In this document: piece after piece, positions 1-6,375 of the stretch
Layout of the letters: every line of letters begins with the position of its first letter
Position numbering within the stretch: the first letter of the stretch is position 1
Assembly (NCBI GenBank): GCA_037442465.1
Contig: JBBIQI010000194.1
Location: 1 to 6,375, forward strand
Reading direction: 5' to 3'
Length of the DNA stretch: 6,375 bases
Source of the DNA: DSNY01 sp037442465
GTDB taxonomy: Bacteria; Pseudomonadota; Gammaproteobacteria; Burkholderiales; Burkholderiaceae_F
Made by a program: the position numbers and the translations under genes
The notes under the pieces: generated by a model
Database searches by the model: none
Told to the model about the DNA's origin: nothing
What the model saw: only the letters and a program-made list of their open reading frames with translations

Positions 1-241
1 GCGCCGTCGCCACCGGCGACGTGCCGGCCGAAGGCTGGGCGCGGTTGGCGCGCGGCTTTCACCGGATGCGCTACGCGACGCCGCGCGCGGCGGTGCAGGA
101 GCTGACCGCGGCGCAACGCTGCTTCGAGACGGTGCGCGACCGCGCTGGCGCGATCCTCGCGCAGGTGGGCATCGGCCGCTGCTGGCTGATGGAAGGCCGC
201 GCGCGCGAGTCGCTCGACCTCGTGCTGCCGCTGCGCGCCGA

Positions 242-246
242 GGGGG
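242..246 (+). other. Probable +1 frameshift site in a G5 tract
   Basis: Upstream, frame 3 reads a good helical-repeat sequence ending LDLVLPLRAEG. Downstream, frame 1 reads LRVLRQEERGMLLNGIAGSY, which also fits the family. Removing a single G from the five-G run joins them as AEG-LRVLRQEERG with no residue lost. One extra base in this homopolymer is therefore the simplest explanation. The exact base cannot be fixed from one sequence; anything from about 190 to 260 would formally restore the frame. Confidence 0.75.
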
Positions 247-675
247 TTGCGTGTCTTGCGTCAGGAAGAGCGCGGCATGCTGCTCAACGGCATCGCCGGC
301 TCGTATTCGGCGCTCGGCGACTCTGCCGAGGCGTTTGCCTACATGTACCAGGCGCTGCGCGAGTCGAGCCCGGCGCGCGATCACGGCTTCGATGCGGTCT
401 TGTACCGCAATCTGGCGCACGAGCTGTACCAGCTCGGCGATTACGACGAGGCTCTGCGCTACATCGCGCAGGGCATCGAGCGCTGCGCCTTCCTCGACAA
501 CGCGCGGCTGCTCGCCGTGCTGCTGGTCAACCGCGTCATCTGCCTGACCGATCTCGGCCGCCCGCGCGAAGCGCTGCCGGACATCGAACAGCTGCTCGCG
601 GCTCCGGCCGATGCCAGCGGCCGCGGCGCGCACGGCGCGGCCTTCGAGACGATGGCGATCGCCGCGCTGCGCGCG

Positions 676-678
676 TGA
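676..678 (+). other. In-frame TGA interrupting the diguanylate cyclase gene
   Basis: Frame 1 reads FETMAIAALRA, then TGA, then EAALGRRLLEQARAALAQN, with amphipathic helical sequence of the same type on both sides and no frame change. A single substitution (for example from CGA or GGA) would create it. There is no sign of a selenocysteine context, and the position is in a helical repeat, not an active site. I found no convincing restart close downstream. The first candidate is GTG at 766, and the only purine-rich stretch near it (GAGGAA, 745-750) is 15 bases away, which is too far for a normal ribosome binding site. Confidence 0.85.
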
Positions 679-1716
679 GAAGCCGCGCTCGGCCGCCGCC
701 TGCTCGAGCAGGCGCGCGCCGCGCTCGCGCAGAACGCGGTCGCCGAGGAACGGATCGAACTCGCGGTGGCCGAGGCGGAGCTGCTGCGCGCGGAAGGCGA
801 TGCGGCCGGTGCGGCCGCGCTGCTCGAAGGCGCGCTGCCGCTGCCGAACGAAGGGCCGAGCCTGCGTGCGCGCTGCCTGTATTTCGGCGCGCTGGCGGAT
901 CTGCACGAGCAGCTCGGCAACGCGCAGGCCGCGCTGCGGCACCTGCGCGTCTGGCAGACGCTGCACGTCCAGCGTGCGCAGCGCGCCTCGCAGGCGCGCT
1001 TCCAGGCCGCTTCGCTGCAGACCGAACTGCTGCGCATCCGGCGCGAGCGCGACGCGATCGACGCCCGTCGCCGCGCGAGCGAGCGCGCCAAGGCGCAGCT
1101 CGAAGCGATCAACCGTCAGCTCGCGCACAAGGTGCGCGAAGTGCAGGCGCTGCAGACCGAGCTGAAGCAGCAGGCGCTGCGCGACTTCCTGACCGGGCTG
1201 TACAACCGCCGGCACCTGAACGAGGTGCTGCCCGCGCTGTTCGCGCTGGCGCGGCGCGCAGGTGCGCCGCTCGCGGTCGCGCTGATCGACCTCGATCACT
1301 TCAAGGCGGTCAACGACCGCTACGGCCACGGCGCGGGCGACCGCCTGCTCGCCGCCTTCGGGCGGTTGCTCGCGCGCCGCATCCGCGGCAGCGATGTCGC
1401 GTGCCGCTACGGCGGCGAGGAGTTCTGCCTGCTGATGCCGCACACGGACGCAGACGCCGCGGCACAGAAGGTGCGCGCGCTGCTCAAGCACTGGCGGGCG
1501 TTCGTGCTCGCGGCCGACGGCGACGACGGGTCCACGATCATGGGCTGCACGTTTTCCGCGGGCGTCACCGATACGCGCCGGGCGCCCGATTCGATCGAGG
1601 CACTGCTGAAAGCGGCCGACGACGCCGTGCTGGAGGCGAAGCGGCTCGGCCGCGACCGCGTGGTCGTCGCCGGCCGCTGAGGCGCGGGCGGTTGTGCGCG
1701 CCGCCGGTGCCGACAT

Positions 1717-1745
1717 TTCCCAAGCGCAGGGCACGGCGGCATACT
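1717..1745 (+). promoter_or_regulatory. Candidate sigma-70 promoter for the glutamate dehydrogenase gene
   Basis: TTCCCA at 1717-1722 (4 of 6 matches to TTGACA) and CATACT at 1740-1745 (4 of 6 to TATAAT) are separated by exactly 17 bases. They lie in the only AT-richer part of the spacer. Transcription would start near 1752 and give a leader of about 30 bases. The match is modest and could be chance. No operator or other regulator site was recognised. Confidence 0.3.
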
Positions 1746-1771
1746 CGGCCGATCGCACACAAGAACGACAC

Positions 1772-1777
1772 GGGAGA
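1772..1777 (+). promoter_or_regulatory. Ribosome binding site of the glutamate dehydrogenase gene
   Basis: GGGAGA lies five bases upstream of the ATG at 1783 (spacer CGCCG), the usual distance. It supports that ATG as the true start. The upstream sequence in the same frame does not resemble the family. Confidence 0.7.
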
Positions 1778-1782
1778 CGCCG

Positions 1783-4700
1783 ATGAACAAGCCGGCAACG
1801 CCCCACGAGGAGCTGATCGACGCCGCGGTGGCGCACGCACAGCAGAAAGTCGCCGCGGCGGAACGCGCGCTGATCGAGGTGTTCGTGCGCGACTACTACC
1901 GGCAGGTCGACCCGGAGGACGTCGCCGCGCGCCGTCCCGAGGATCTTGCCGGCGCGGCCCTGTCGCACTGGGAACTGGGCCGCGTACGCGCGCCGGGCAC
2001 GCCCAAAGTGCGCGTCTACAGCCCGAGTGCGGCCGAACACGGCTGGGCGCTGCGGCACACCGTGATCGAGGTCGTCAACGACGACATGCCGTTTCTGGTC
2101 GACTCGGCGACGATGGAAGCCAACCGTCAGGGGCTGACGCTGCACCTGCGCATCCATCCGGTGTTCGCCGTCGAGCGCGATGCGGGCGGCCGCCTCGTGT
2201 CGTTGCGGCCGCGCCGCGAAGCGCCCGAGGCGAAGCTCGAGTCGTGGATGCACATCGAGGTCGACCGGCTGGTCGACCCGCAGGCGCGCGCGCAGCTTGC
2301 CGCCGGCATCGAGCGCGTGCTGGGCGACGTGCGCGCGACCACCGAGGACTGGAAGCCGATGCTCGCGCGGCTGCGCGAAGCCGCCGCCGAACTCGCGGCA
2401 AGCGCGCCGCCGGCGGCCGCCGACGAGCTCGCGGAAAGCCGCGCCTTTCTCGAGTGGCTGGCCAACGGCAACTTCCTGCTGCTCGGCTACCGCTGCCACG
2501 ATCTGGTCGTCGCAGACGGCGAAGACGCGCTCAAGCTCGTCCCCGGCAGCGGGCTCGGCATCCTGCGCGAGACCGGCGCCGAGCAGGTGTCGGGCAGTTT
2601 CGCCGCGCTGCCCAAGCAGGCGCGCGTGCTCGCACATGCGCCGACACCGCTGGTGATTGTGACCAAGGCCAACGCGCGCGCCACGGTGCACCGGCCCGGC
2701 TACGTTGATTACATCGGCGTCAAGCGCTTTTCGCGCGCGGGCAAGGTCGTCGGCGAGCACCGTTTCCTCGGGCTGCTCACGTCGACCGCATACAGCGCGC
2801 GCGTCGTCGACATCCCGCTGCTGCGCGGCAAGGCCGCGGCGGTGATCGCCCGCGCTGGGCTCGCACCCGACAGCCATCTCGGCAAGGCGCTGGTGCACAT
2901 CCTCGAGACATACCCGCGCGACGAGCTGTTCCAGATCGGGCTCGACGAACTGTACGAGACCGCGCAGGGCATCCTGCAGCTCGGCGAACGCCAGCGGCTG
3001 CGGCTTTTCCTCCGGCGCGATCCGTTCGAGCGCTTCGTCACCTGCCTGATCTACGTGCCGCGCGACAAGTACGGCACCGACCTGCGGATCAAGTTCCAGG
3101 ACATCCTGATGGCGGCGTTCGCCGGCACCAGTAACGAGTTCGACGTGCTGCTGACCGACGACGTGCTCGCGCGCATCCTGTTTACTGTGCGCACGACCCC
3201 CGGGCAGGTGCCCGCGGTCGATCGGCGCGAGCTGGAGGCGAAGCTCGCCGCCGCGGCGCGCCGCTGGGAAGACGAACTGGCCGACGCGCTGATCGAGTCC
3301 GAAGGCGAAGGCCGCGGCATGCAGCTTTACAAGCGCTGGCAGCGCGCTTTCCCGAGCGCCTATCGCGAACGCACCGCGGCGCGCGCGGCGGTCGCGGACA
3401 TCCGCAAGATGGACGATCTGGCCGCGGGTCAGCTCGCGGTCAAGCTGTACCGCCCGCTCGGCGCGCGCGCCGGCGCGCTCGGTTTCAAGATCTACCGCGC
3501 CGGCGATCCGGTCGTGCTGTCCGACAGCCTGCCGATGCTCGAGCACATGGGCGTGCGCGTGCTGACCGAGCATCCGGCGCAGGTTCGCCCCGCCGACGGC
3601 GGGCCGATGTGGATCCACGACTTCGAGCTGCTTGCGTTGTCGACCGACGAGTTCGAGGTCGATACCGTCAAGCCGCTGTTCGAGGACGCCTTCGTCCGCG
3701 TGTTCGACGGCCGCATCGAGAACGACGAGTTCAATCGGCTCGTGCTGCGCGCCGCGCTCGCCGCGGACGACGTCGTCGTTCTGCGCGCGTATGCGAAGTA
3801 CCTCAGGCAGATCGGCTTTGCGTTGACGCCGGCGTTCGTCGAGGCCACGTTCAACGCGCATCCGCGCATCGCACGGTTGCTGATTCAGCTCTTCCGCGTG
3901 CGCTTCGATCCGGACGAGGCGGGCGCCTGCGGCGGCACGCCGCGCGCCGAGGCGGTCGCGCGCCAGGTGCGCGCGCTCGAGCAGGCGCTGGAGAAAGTGG
4001 CCAACCTGAACGAGGACCGCGTGCTGCGGCAGTACCTCGCGCTGATCCTGGCCACCACGCGCACGAACTTCTGGCGCACCGACGAGCGCGGCGAGCGGCG
4101 CGAGTTCCTGTCGTTCAAGTTCGATCCGTCGAAGGTGCCGGGGCTGCCCGAGCCGAAGCCGATGTTCGAGATCTTCGTGTACTGCGCGCGCTTCGAGGGC
4201 GTGCATCTGCGCGGCGGCAAGATCGCACGCGGCGGGCTGCGCTGGTCGGACCGGCACGAGGACTTCCGCACCGAGGTGCTGGGGCTGGTCAAGGCGCAGA
4301 TGGTGAAGAACACGGTGATCGTGCCGGTCGGCAGCAAGGGCGGCTTCGTGCTAAAGAAGGCGCCGCCGCCGACCGAGCGCGACGCTTACATGAAGGAAGG
4401 CGTGGCCTGCTATCAGGACTACCTGCGCGGGCTGCTCGACCTGACCGACAACCTGGTCGCGGGCAAGGTCGTGCCGCCGCCGCAGGTCGTCCGTCACGAC
4501 GACGACGATCCGTACCTGGTGGTCGCTGCCGACAAGGGTACGGCGACGTTCTCGGACTACGCCAACGCGATCAGCAAGGAGTACGGCTTCTGGCTCGGTG
4601 ATGCGTTCGCCTCCGGCGGGTCGGCCGGCTACGACCACAAGAAAATGGGCATCACCGCGCGCGGCGCGTGGGAGAGCGTCAAGCGCCACTTCCGCGAGCT

Positions 4701-6375
4701 GGGCGTCGATACGCAGACGACCGACTTCACGGTGGTCGGCATCGGCGACATGTCGGGCGACGTGTTCGGCAACGGCATGCTGCTGTCCAAGCACATCAAG
4801 CTGGTTGCCGCGTTCGACCACCGGCACGTGTTCATCGACCCGGATCCCGATCCGGCGCGCAGCTGGGACGAACGCAAGCGGCTGTTCGACCTGCCGCGCT
4901 CGTCGTGGGCCGACTACGACACGCAGCTGATCTCCGCGGGCGGCGGCGTCTGGAGCCGCTCGGTCAAGTCGATCCCGATTTCGCCGCAGGCCGCGCGCGC
5001 GCTCGGTATCGACGCGAAGCAACTGACGCCGAACGAGCTGATCAACGCGATCCTGAAGGCCCCGGTGGATCTGCTCTACAACGGCGGCATCGGCACCTAT
5101 GTGAAGGCATCGACCGAAACGCACGCCGAGGTCGGCGACCGCGCCAACGACGCGATCCGCGTCGACGGCCGCGAGCTGCGCTGCAAGGTCGTCGCCGAAG
5201 GCGGCAACCTCGGCTGCACGCAGCGCGGCCGCATCGAGTACGCGCTGATCGGCGCCAGCGGCAGCGGTGGCCGCATCTACACCGACGCGATCGACAACTC
5301 CGCGGGTGTGGACACCTCGGACCACGAGGTCAACATCAAGATCCTGCTGGGGCTCGTGATCGCCGAGGGCGAGCTGACCGAAAAGCAGCGCAACAAGCTG
5401 CTGGCGGACATGACCGACGAGGTCGCCGCGCTGGTGCTGCGCGACAACTACTTCCAGACACAGGCGATCAGCCTCGCGGTGCGCAGCGCGCCACAGCTTC
5501 TCGAACAGCAGGCGCGCTTCATGCGCTTCCTGGAAAAGGCGGGTCGGTTGAATCGCGCGCTCGAGTTCCTGCCGAGCGACGAGGAGATCGCCGAGCGCAG
5601 GCGCCGCGGCATCGGGCTGACGGCGCCGGAAAACGCGGTGCTGCTCGCGTATTCGAAGATGTGGCTGTTCGACGAGCTGCTCGCCTCCGACCTGCCCGAG
5701 GATCCGTGGGTCGCCACGGCGCTGGCGCGCTACTTCCCCGTGCTGCTGCGCAGCCGCTACGGCTCGTACATCGACCGCCATCCGCTCAAGCGCGAGATCG
5801 TCGCGACCCACGTGCTGAACAGCATGGTCAATCGCGTCGGCAGCGCTTTCGTGCACCGGCTCGCGGAGAACACCGGGGCGACGCCGGCGCAGGTCGTGCG
5901 CGCGTACCTGCTGGCGCGCGAAAGCTTCGGCGTCGTCGCGACCTGGCGCGCGATCGAAGCGCTGGACAACCGCGTGGCCGACGCCGGGCAGGCCGAGATG
6001 CTGTTCGAGATCGCGCGGCTCACCGAACGCGCGACGACCTGGTTCCTGCGTTCGCGCCGGCTGACCGATCCGATGGATCGCACGATCGCGCGGATGGCGC
6101 AGGCGGCCGCGGCGCTTGCCGCGTTCATCGCCGCCGAGCCCGGCACGCCGCGGATCAACGCACCGTTGCGCGATCGCTGGATCGCCGCCGGCGTGCCCGC
6201 CGAGCTGGCGGCGCAGGTCGCTTCGTGCGAAGCGCAGTTCGGCGCGCTCGACGTCGCCGAGATCGCCGAGCACGCGCGGCGCAGCCTCGACGAAGTCGCC
6301 GCCGCCTACTTTGCGCTCGGCGACCGGCTCGGGCTCGACCGCCTGCGCTCGCAGATCGCCGCGCTGCCGGCCGAC
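1783..6375 (+). CDS. gdhB: NAD-specific glutamate dehydrogenase, large GDH-180 type, 3'-partial
   Basis: Family reaction: L-glutamate + NAD+ + water to 2-oxoglutarate + ammonium + NADH, a cytoplasmic catabolic step feeding glutamate carbon into the TCA cycle. All 1531 codons are open. Known full-length relatives have about 1600-1620 residues, so roughly 70-95 C-terminal residues lie beyond the window. Residues 1 to about 620 form the N-terminal ACT-like regulatory region: VIEVVNDDMPFLVDS near 94-108, RPGYVDYIGVKRF 304-316, IYVPRDKYG 423-431, and a third ACT-like block about 550-605 with LSDSLPMLEHMG. The catalytic core is about 765-1225: RGGLRWSDR 816-824, MVKN with K842, VPVGSKGGF with K852 (catalytic lysine by analogy to small GDHs), and VVAADKG with D917. 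The NAD-binding loop is GIGDMSG, G986/G988/G992, followed by YNGGIGTYVK 1100-1108 and AEGGNLGCTQRGRIEYA 1138-1154. The rest is a helical C-terminal domain. The start is ATG 1783, with a good ribosome binding site. In relatives the enzyme is allosteric; the effector here is not readable. The symbol follows Pseudomonas usage; many genomes leave it unnamed. Confidence 0.97.
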   Translation, partial: MNKPATPHEELIDAAVAHAQQKVAAAERALIEVFVRDYYRQVDPEDVAARRPEDLAGAALSHWELGRVRAPGTPKVRVYSPSAAEHGWALRHTVIEVVNDDMPFLVDSATMEANRQGLTLHLRIHPVFAVERDAGGRLVSLRPRREAPEAKLESWMHIEVDRLVDPQARAQLAAGIERVLGDVRATTEDWKPMLARLREAAAELAASAPPAAADELAESRAFLEWLANGNFLLLGYRCHDLVVADGEDALKLVPGSGLGILRETGAEQVSGSFAALPKQARVLAHAPTPLVIVTKANARATVHRPGYVDYIGVKRFSRAGKVVGEHRFLGLLTSTAYSARVVDIPLLRGKAAAVIARAGLAPDSHLGKALVHILETYPRDELFQIGLDELYETAQGILQLGERQRLRLFLRRDPFERFVTCLIYVPRDKYGTDLRIKFQDILMAAFAGTSNEFDVLLTDDVLARILFTVRTTPGQVPAVDRRELEAKLAAAARRWEDELADALIESEGEGRGMQLYKRWQRAFPSAYRERTAARAAVADIRKMDDLAAGQLAVKLYRPLGARAGALGFKIYRAGDPVVLSDSLPMLEHMGVRVLTEHPAQVRPADGGPMWIHDFELLALSTDEFEVDTVKPLFEDAFVRVFDGRIENDEFNRLVLRAALAADDVVVLRAYAKYLRQIGFALTPAFVEATFNAHPRIARLLIQLFRVRFDPDEAGACGGTPRAEAVARQVRALEQALEKVANLNEDRVLRQYLALILATTRTNFWRTDERGERREFLSFKFDPSKVPGLPEPKPMFEIFVYCARFEGVHLRGGKIARGGLRWSDRHEDFRTEVLGLVKAQMVKNTVIVPVGSKGGFVLKKAPPPTERDAYMKEGVACYQDYLRGLLDLTDNLVAGKVVPPPQVVRHDDDDPYLVVAADKGTATFSDYANAISKEYGFWLGDAFASGGSAGYDHKKMGITARGAWESVKRHFRELGVDTQTTDFTVVGIGDMSGDVFGNGMLLSKHIKLVAAFDHRHVFIDPDPDPARSWDERKRLFDLPRSSWADYDTQLISAGGGVWSRSVKSIPISPQAARALGIDAKQLTPNELINAILKAPVDLLYNGGIGTYVKASTETHAEVGDRANDAIRVDGRELRCKVVAEGGNLGCTQRGRIEYALIGASGSGGRIYTDAIDNSAGVDTSDHEVNIKILLGLVIAEGELTEKQRNKLLADMTDEVAALVLRDNYFQTQAISLAVRSAPQLLEQQARFMRFLEKAGRLNRALEFLPSDEEIAERRRRGIGLTAPENAVLLAYSKMWLFDELLASDLPEDPWVATALARYFPVLLRSRYGSYIDRHPLKREIVATHVLNSMVNRVGSAFVHRLAENTGATPAQVVRAYLLARESFGVVATWRAIEALDNRVADAGQAEMLFEIARLTERATTWFLRSRRLTDPMDRTIARMAQAAAALAAFIAAEPGTPRINAPLRDRWIAAGVPAELAAQVASCEAQFGALDVAEIAEHARRSLDEVAAAYFALGDRLGLDRLRSQIAALPAD

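Larger units (their letters stand above)
1..1680 (+). pseudogene. TPR-like repeat / GGDEF diguanylate cyclase, 5'-partial, with one frameshift and one in-frame stop
   Basis: The intact family makes c-di-GMP from two GTP. Coding starts upstream of the window and is in frame 3 to about 245 (read AVATGDVPAEGW...), then in frame 1 to the TGA at 1678-1680. Positions 1 to about 1000 encode helical TPR-like pairs (SALGDSAEAFAYMYQALRE, YQLGDYDEALRYIAQGIERC, EQLGNAQAALRHL). A charged, probably coiled-coil linker follows at about 1005-1175. The GGDEF domain covers about 1180-1677: RDFLTGLYNRR at 1180-1212, metal-binding LIDLDHFK at 1282-1305, active-site GGEEF at 1411-1425, and the inhibitory I-site RGSD at 1384-1395, exactly five residues before GGEEF. 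No membrane segment is visible, so it is probably cytoplasmic, with the repeats acting as sensor or partner-binding part. Two lesions, at 242-246 and 676-678, break the frame. Frame 1 has stops at 100-102 and 187-189, so the switch must lie after 189. It is either a true pseudogene or a functional gene with sequence errors. The cyclase identity is secure. Confidence 0.9.

Noticed and set aside
676..678. TGA read as selenocysteine
   Set aside because: The site is in a helical repeat, not a redox centre. No SECIS-like hairpin was evident, and the family is not a known selenoprotein.
1681..1702. Inverted repeat GGCGCG / CGCGCC just after the cyclase stop, as an intrinsic terminator
   Set aside because: The stem is only 6 bases with a 10-base loop, and no T run follows. 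Such pairs arise easily by chance at this GC content.
21..2708. 895-codon + strand reading frame spanning both genes
   Set aside because: Only codons up to about 245 agree with a real protein (the repeat region). Beyond that it is an Arg/Ala-rich out-of-frame reading of the cyclase and dehydrogenase genes.
4495..4510. Repeated GAC codons (four aspartates, residues 906-909) as a tandem repeat
   Set aside because: It matches a naturally acidic position just before the conserved DPYLVVAADKG segment of the enzyme, so it is normal protein sequence.
3609..4601. 330-codon + strand frame and other overlapping frames of 60-220 codons
   Set aside because: They are Arg/Ala/Ser-rich shadows of the dehydrogenase or cyclase genes, with no family resemblance or ribosome binding sites.
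4351..6273. 640-codon reading frame on the - strand
   Set aside because: It is in exact codon register antisense to the dehydrogenase gene. Antisense stops need TTA, CTA or TCA in the sense frame, which this genome hardly uses; the frame ends precisely at the rare CTA codon at 4351-4353. The protein is low-complexity and has no recognisable domain.

Overview
The window is very GC-rich (about 70% by eye) and nearly all coding. GC-ending codons dominate, and TTA, CTA and TCA are almost absent. The wording of the large dehydrogenase (for example GCTQRGRIE, EKQRNKLL, LRDNYFQTQA) looks to me like a betaproteobacterium of the Rhodocyclales/Burkholderiales kind. That placement is from memory of the family and is moderate-to-low confidence. 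No plasmid, phage, transposon, CRISPR or RNA-gene signature is visible.

Layout, all on the + strand. (1) Positions 1-1680 hold the 3' part of a gene for a cytoplasmic TPR-type helical-repeat protein ending in a GGDEF diguanylate cyclase domain. Its 5' end lies outside the window. The reading frame is broken twice: a +1 shift at about 242-246, in a run of five Gs, and an in-frame TGA at 676-678. The cyclase domain downstream is intact, with GGEEF and an RGSD inhibitory site. (2) Positions 1681-1782 are a 102-base intergenic spacer with a weak candidate sigma-70 promoter and a good ribosome binding site. (3) Positions 1783-6375 hold 1531 uninterrupted codons of a GDH-180-type NAD-dependent glutamate dehydrogenase. 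The gene runs off the right edge, probably lacking some 70-95 C-terminal residues.

The two genes are not obviously one pathway. One would make the second messenger c-di-GMP. The other is a core catabolic enzyme that turns glutamate into 2-oxoglutarate and ammonium. The spacer with its own promoter-like sequence suggests that the dehydrogenase can be transcribed independently.

I did not find a previously undescribed system here. The one real anomaly is the doubly broken diguanylate cyclase gene next to a perfectly open 4.6-kb gene. It is either a decaying gene or a local sequence error. The long alternative reading frames in the window (895 codons on +, 640 codons on -) are GC-driven shadows.
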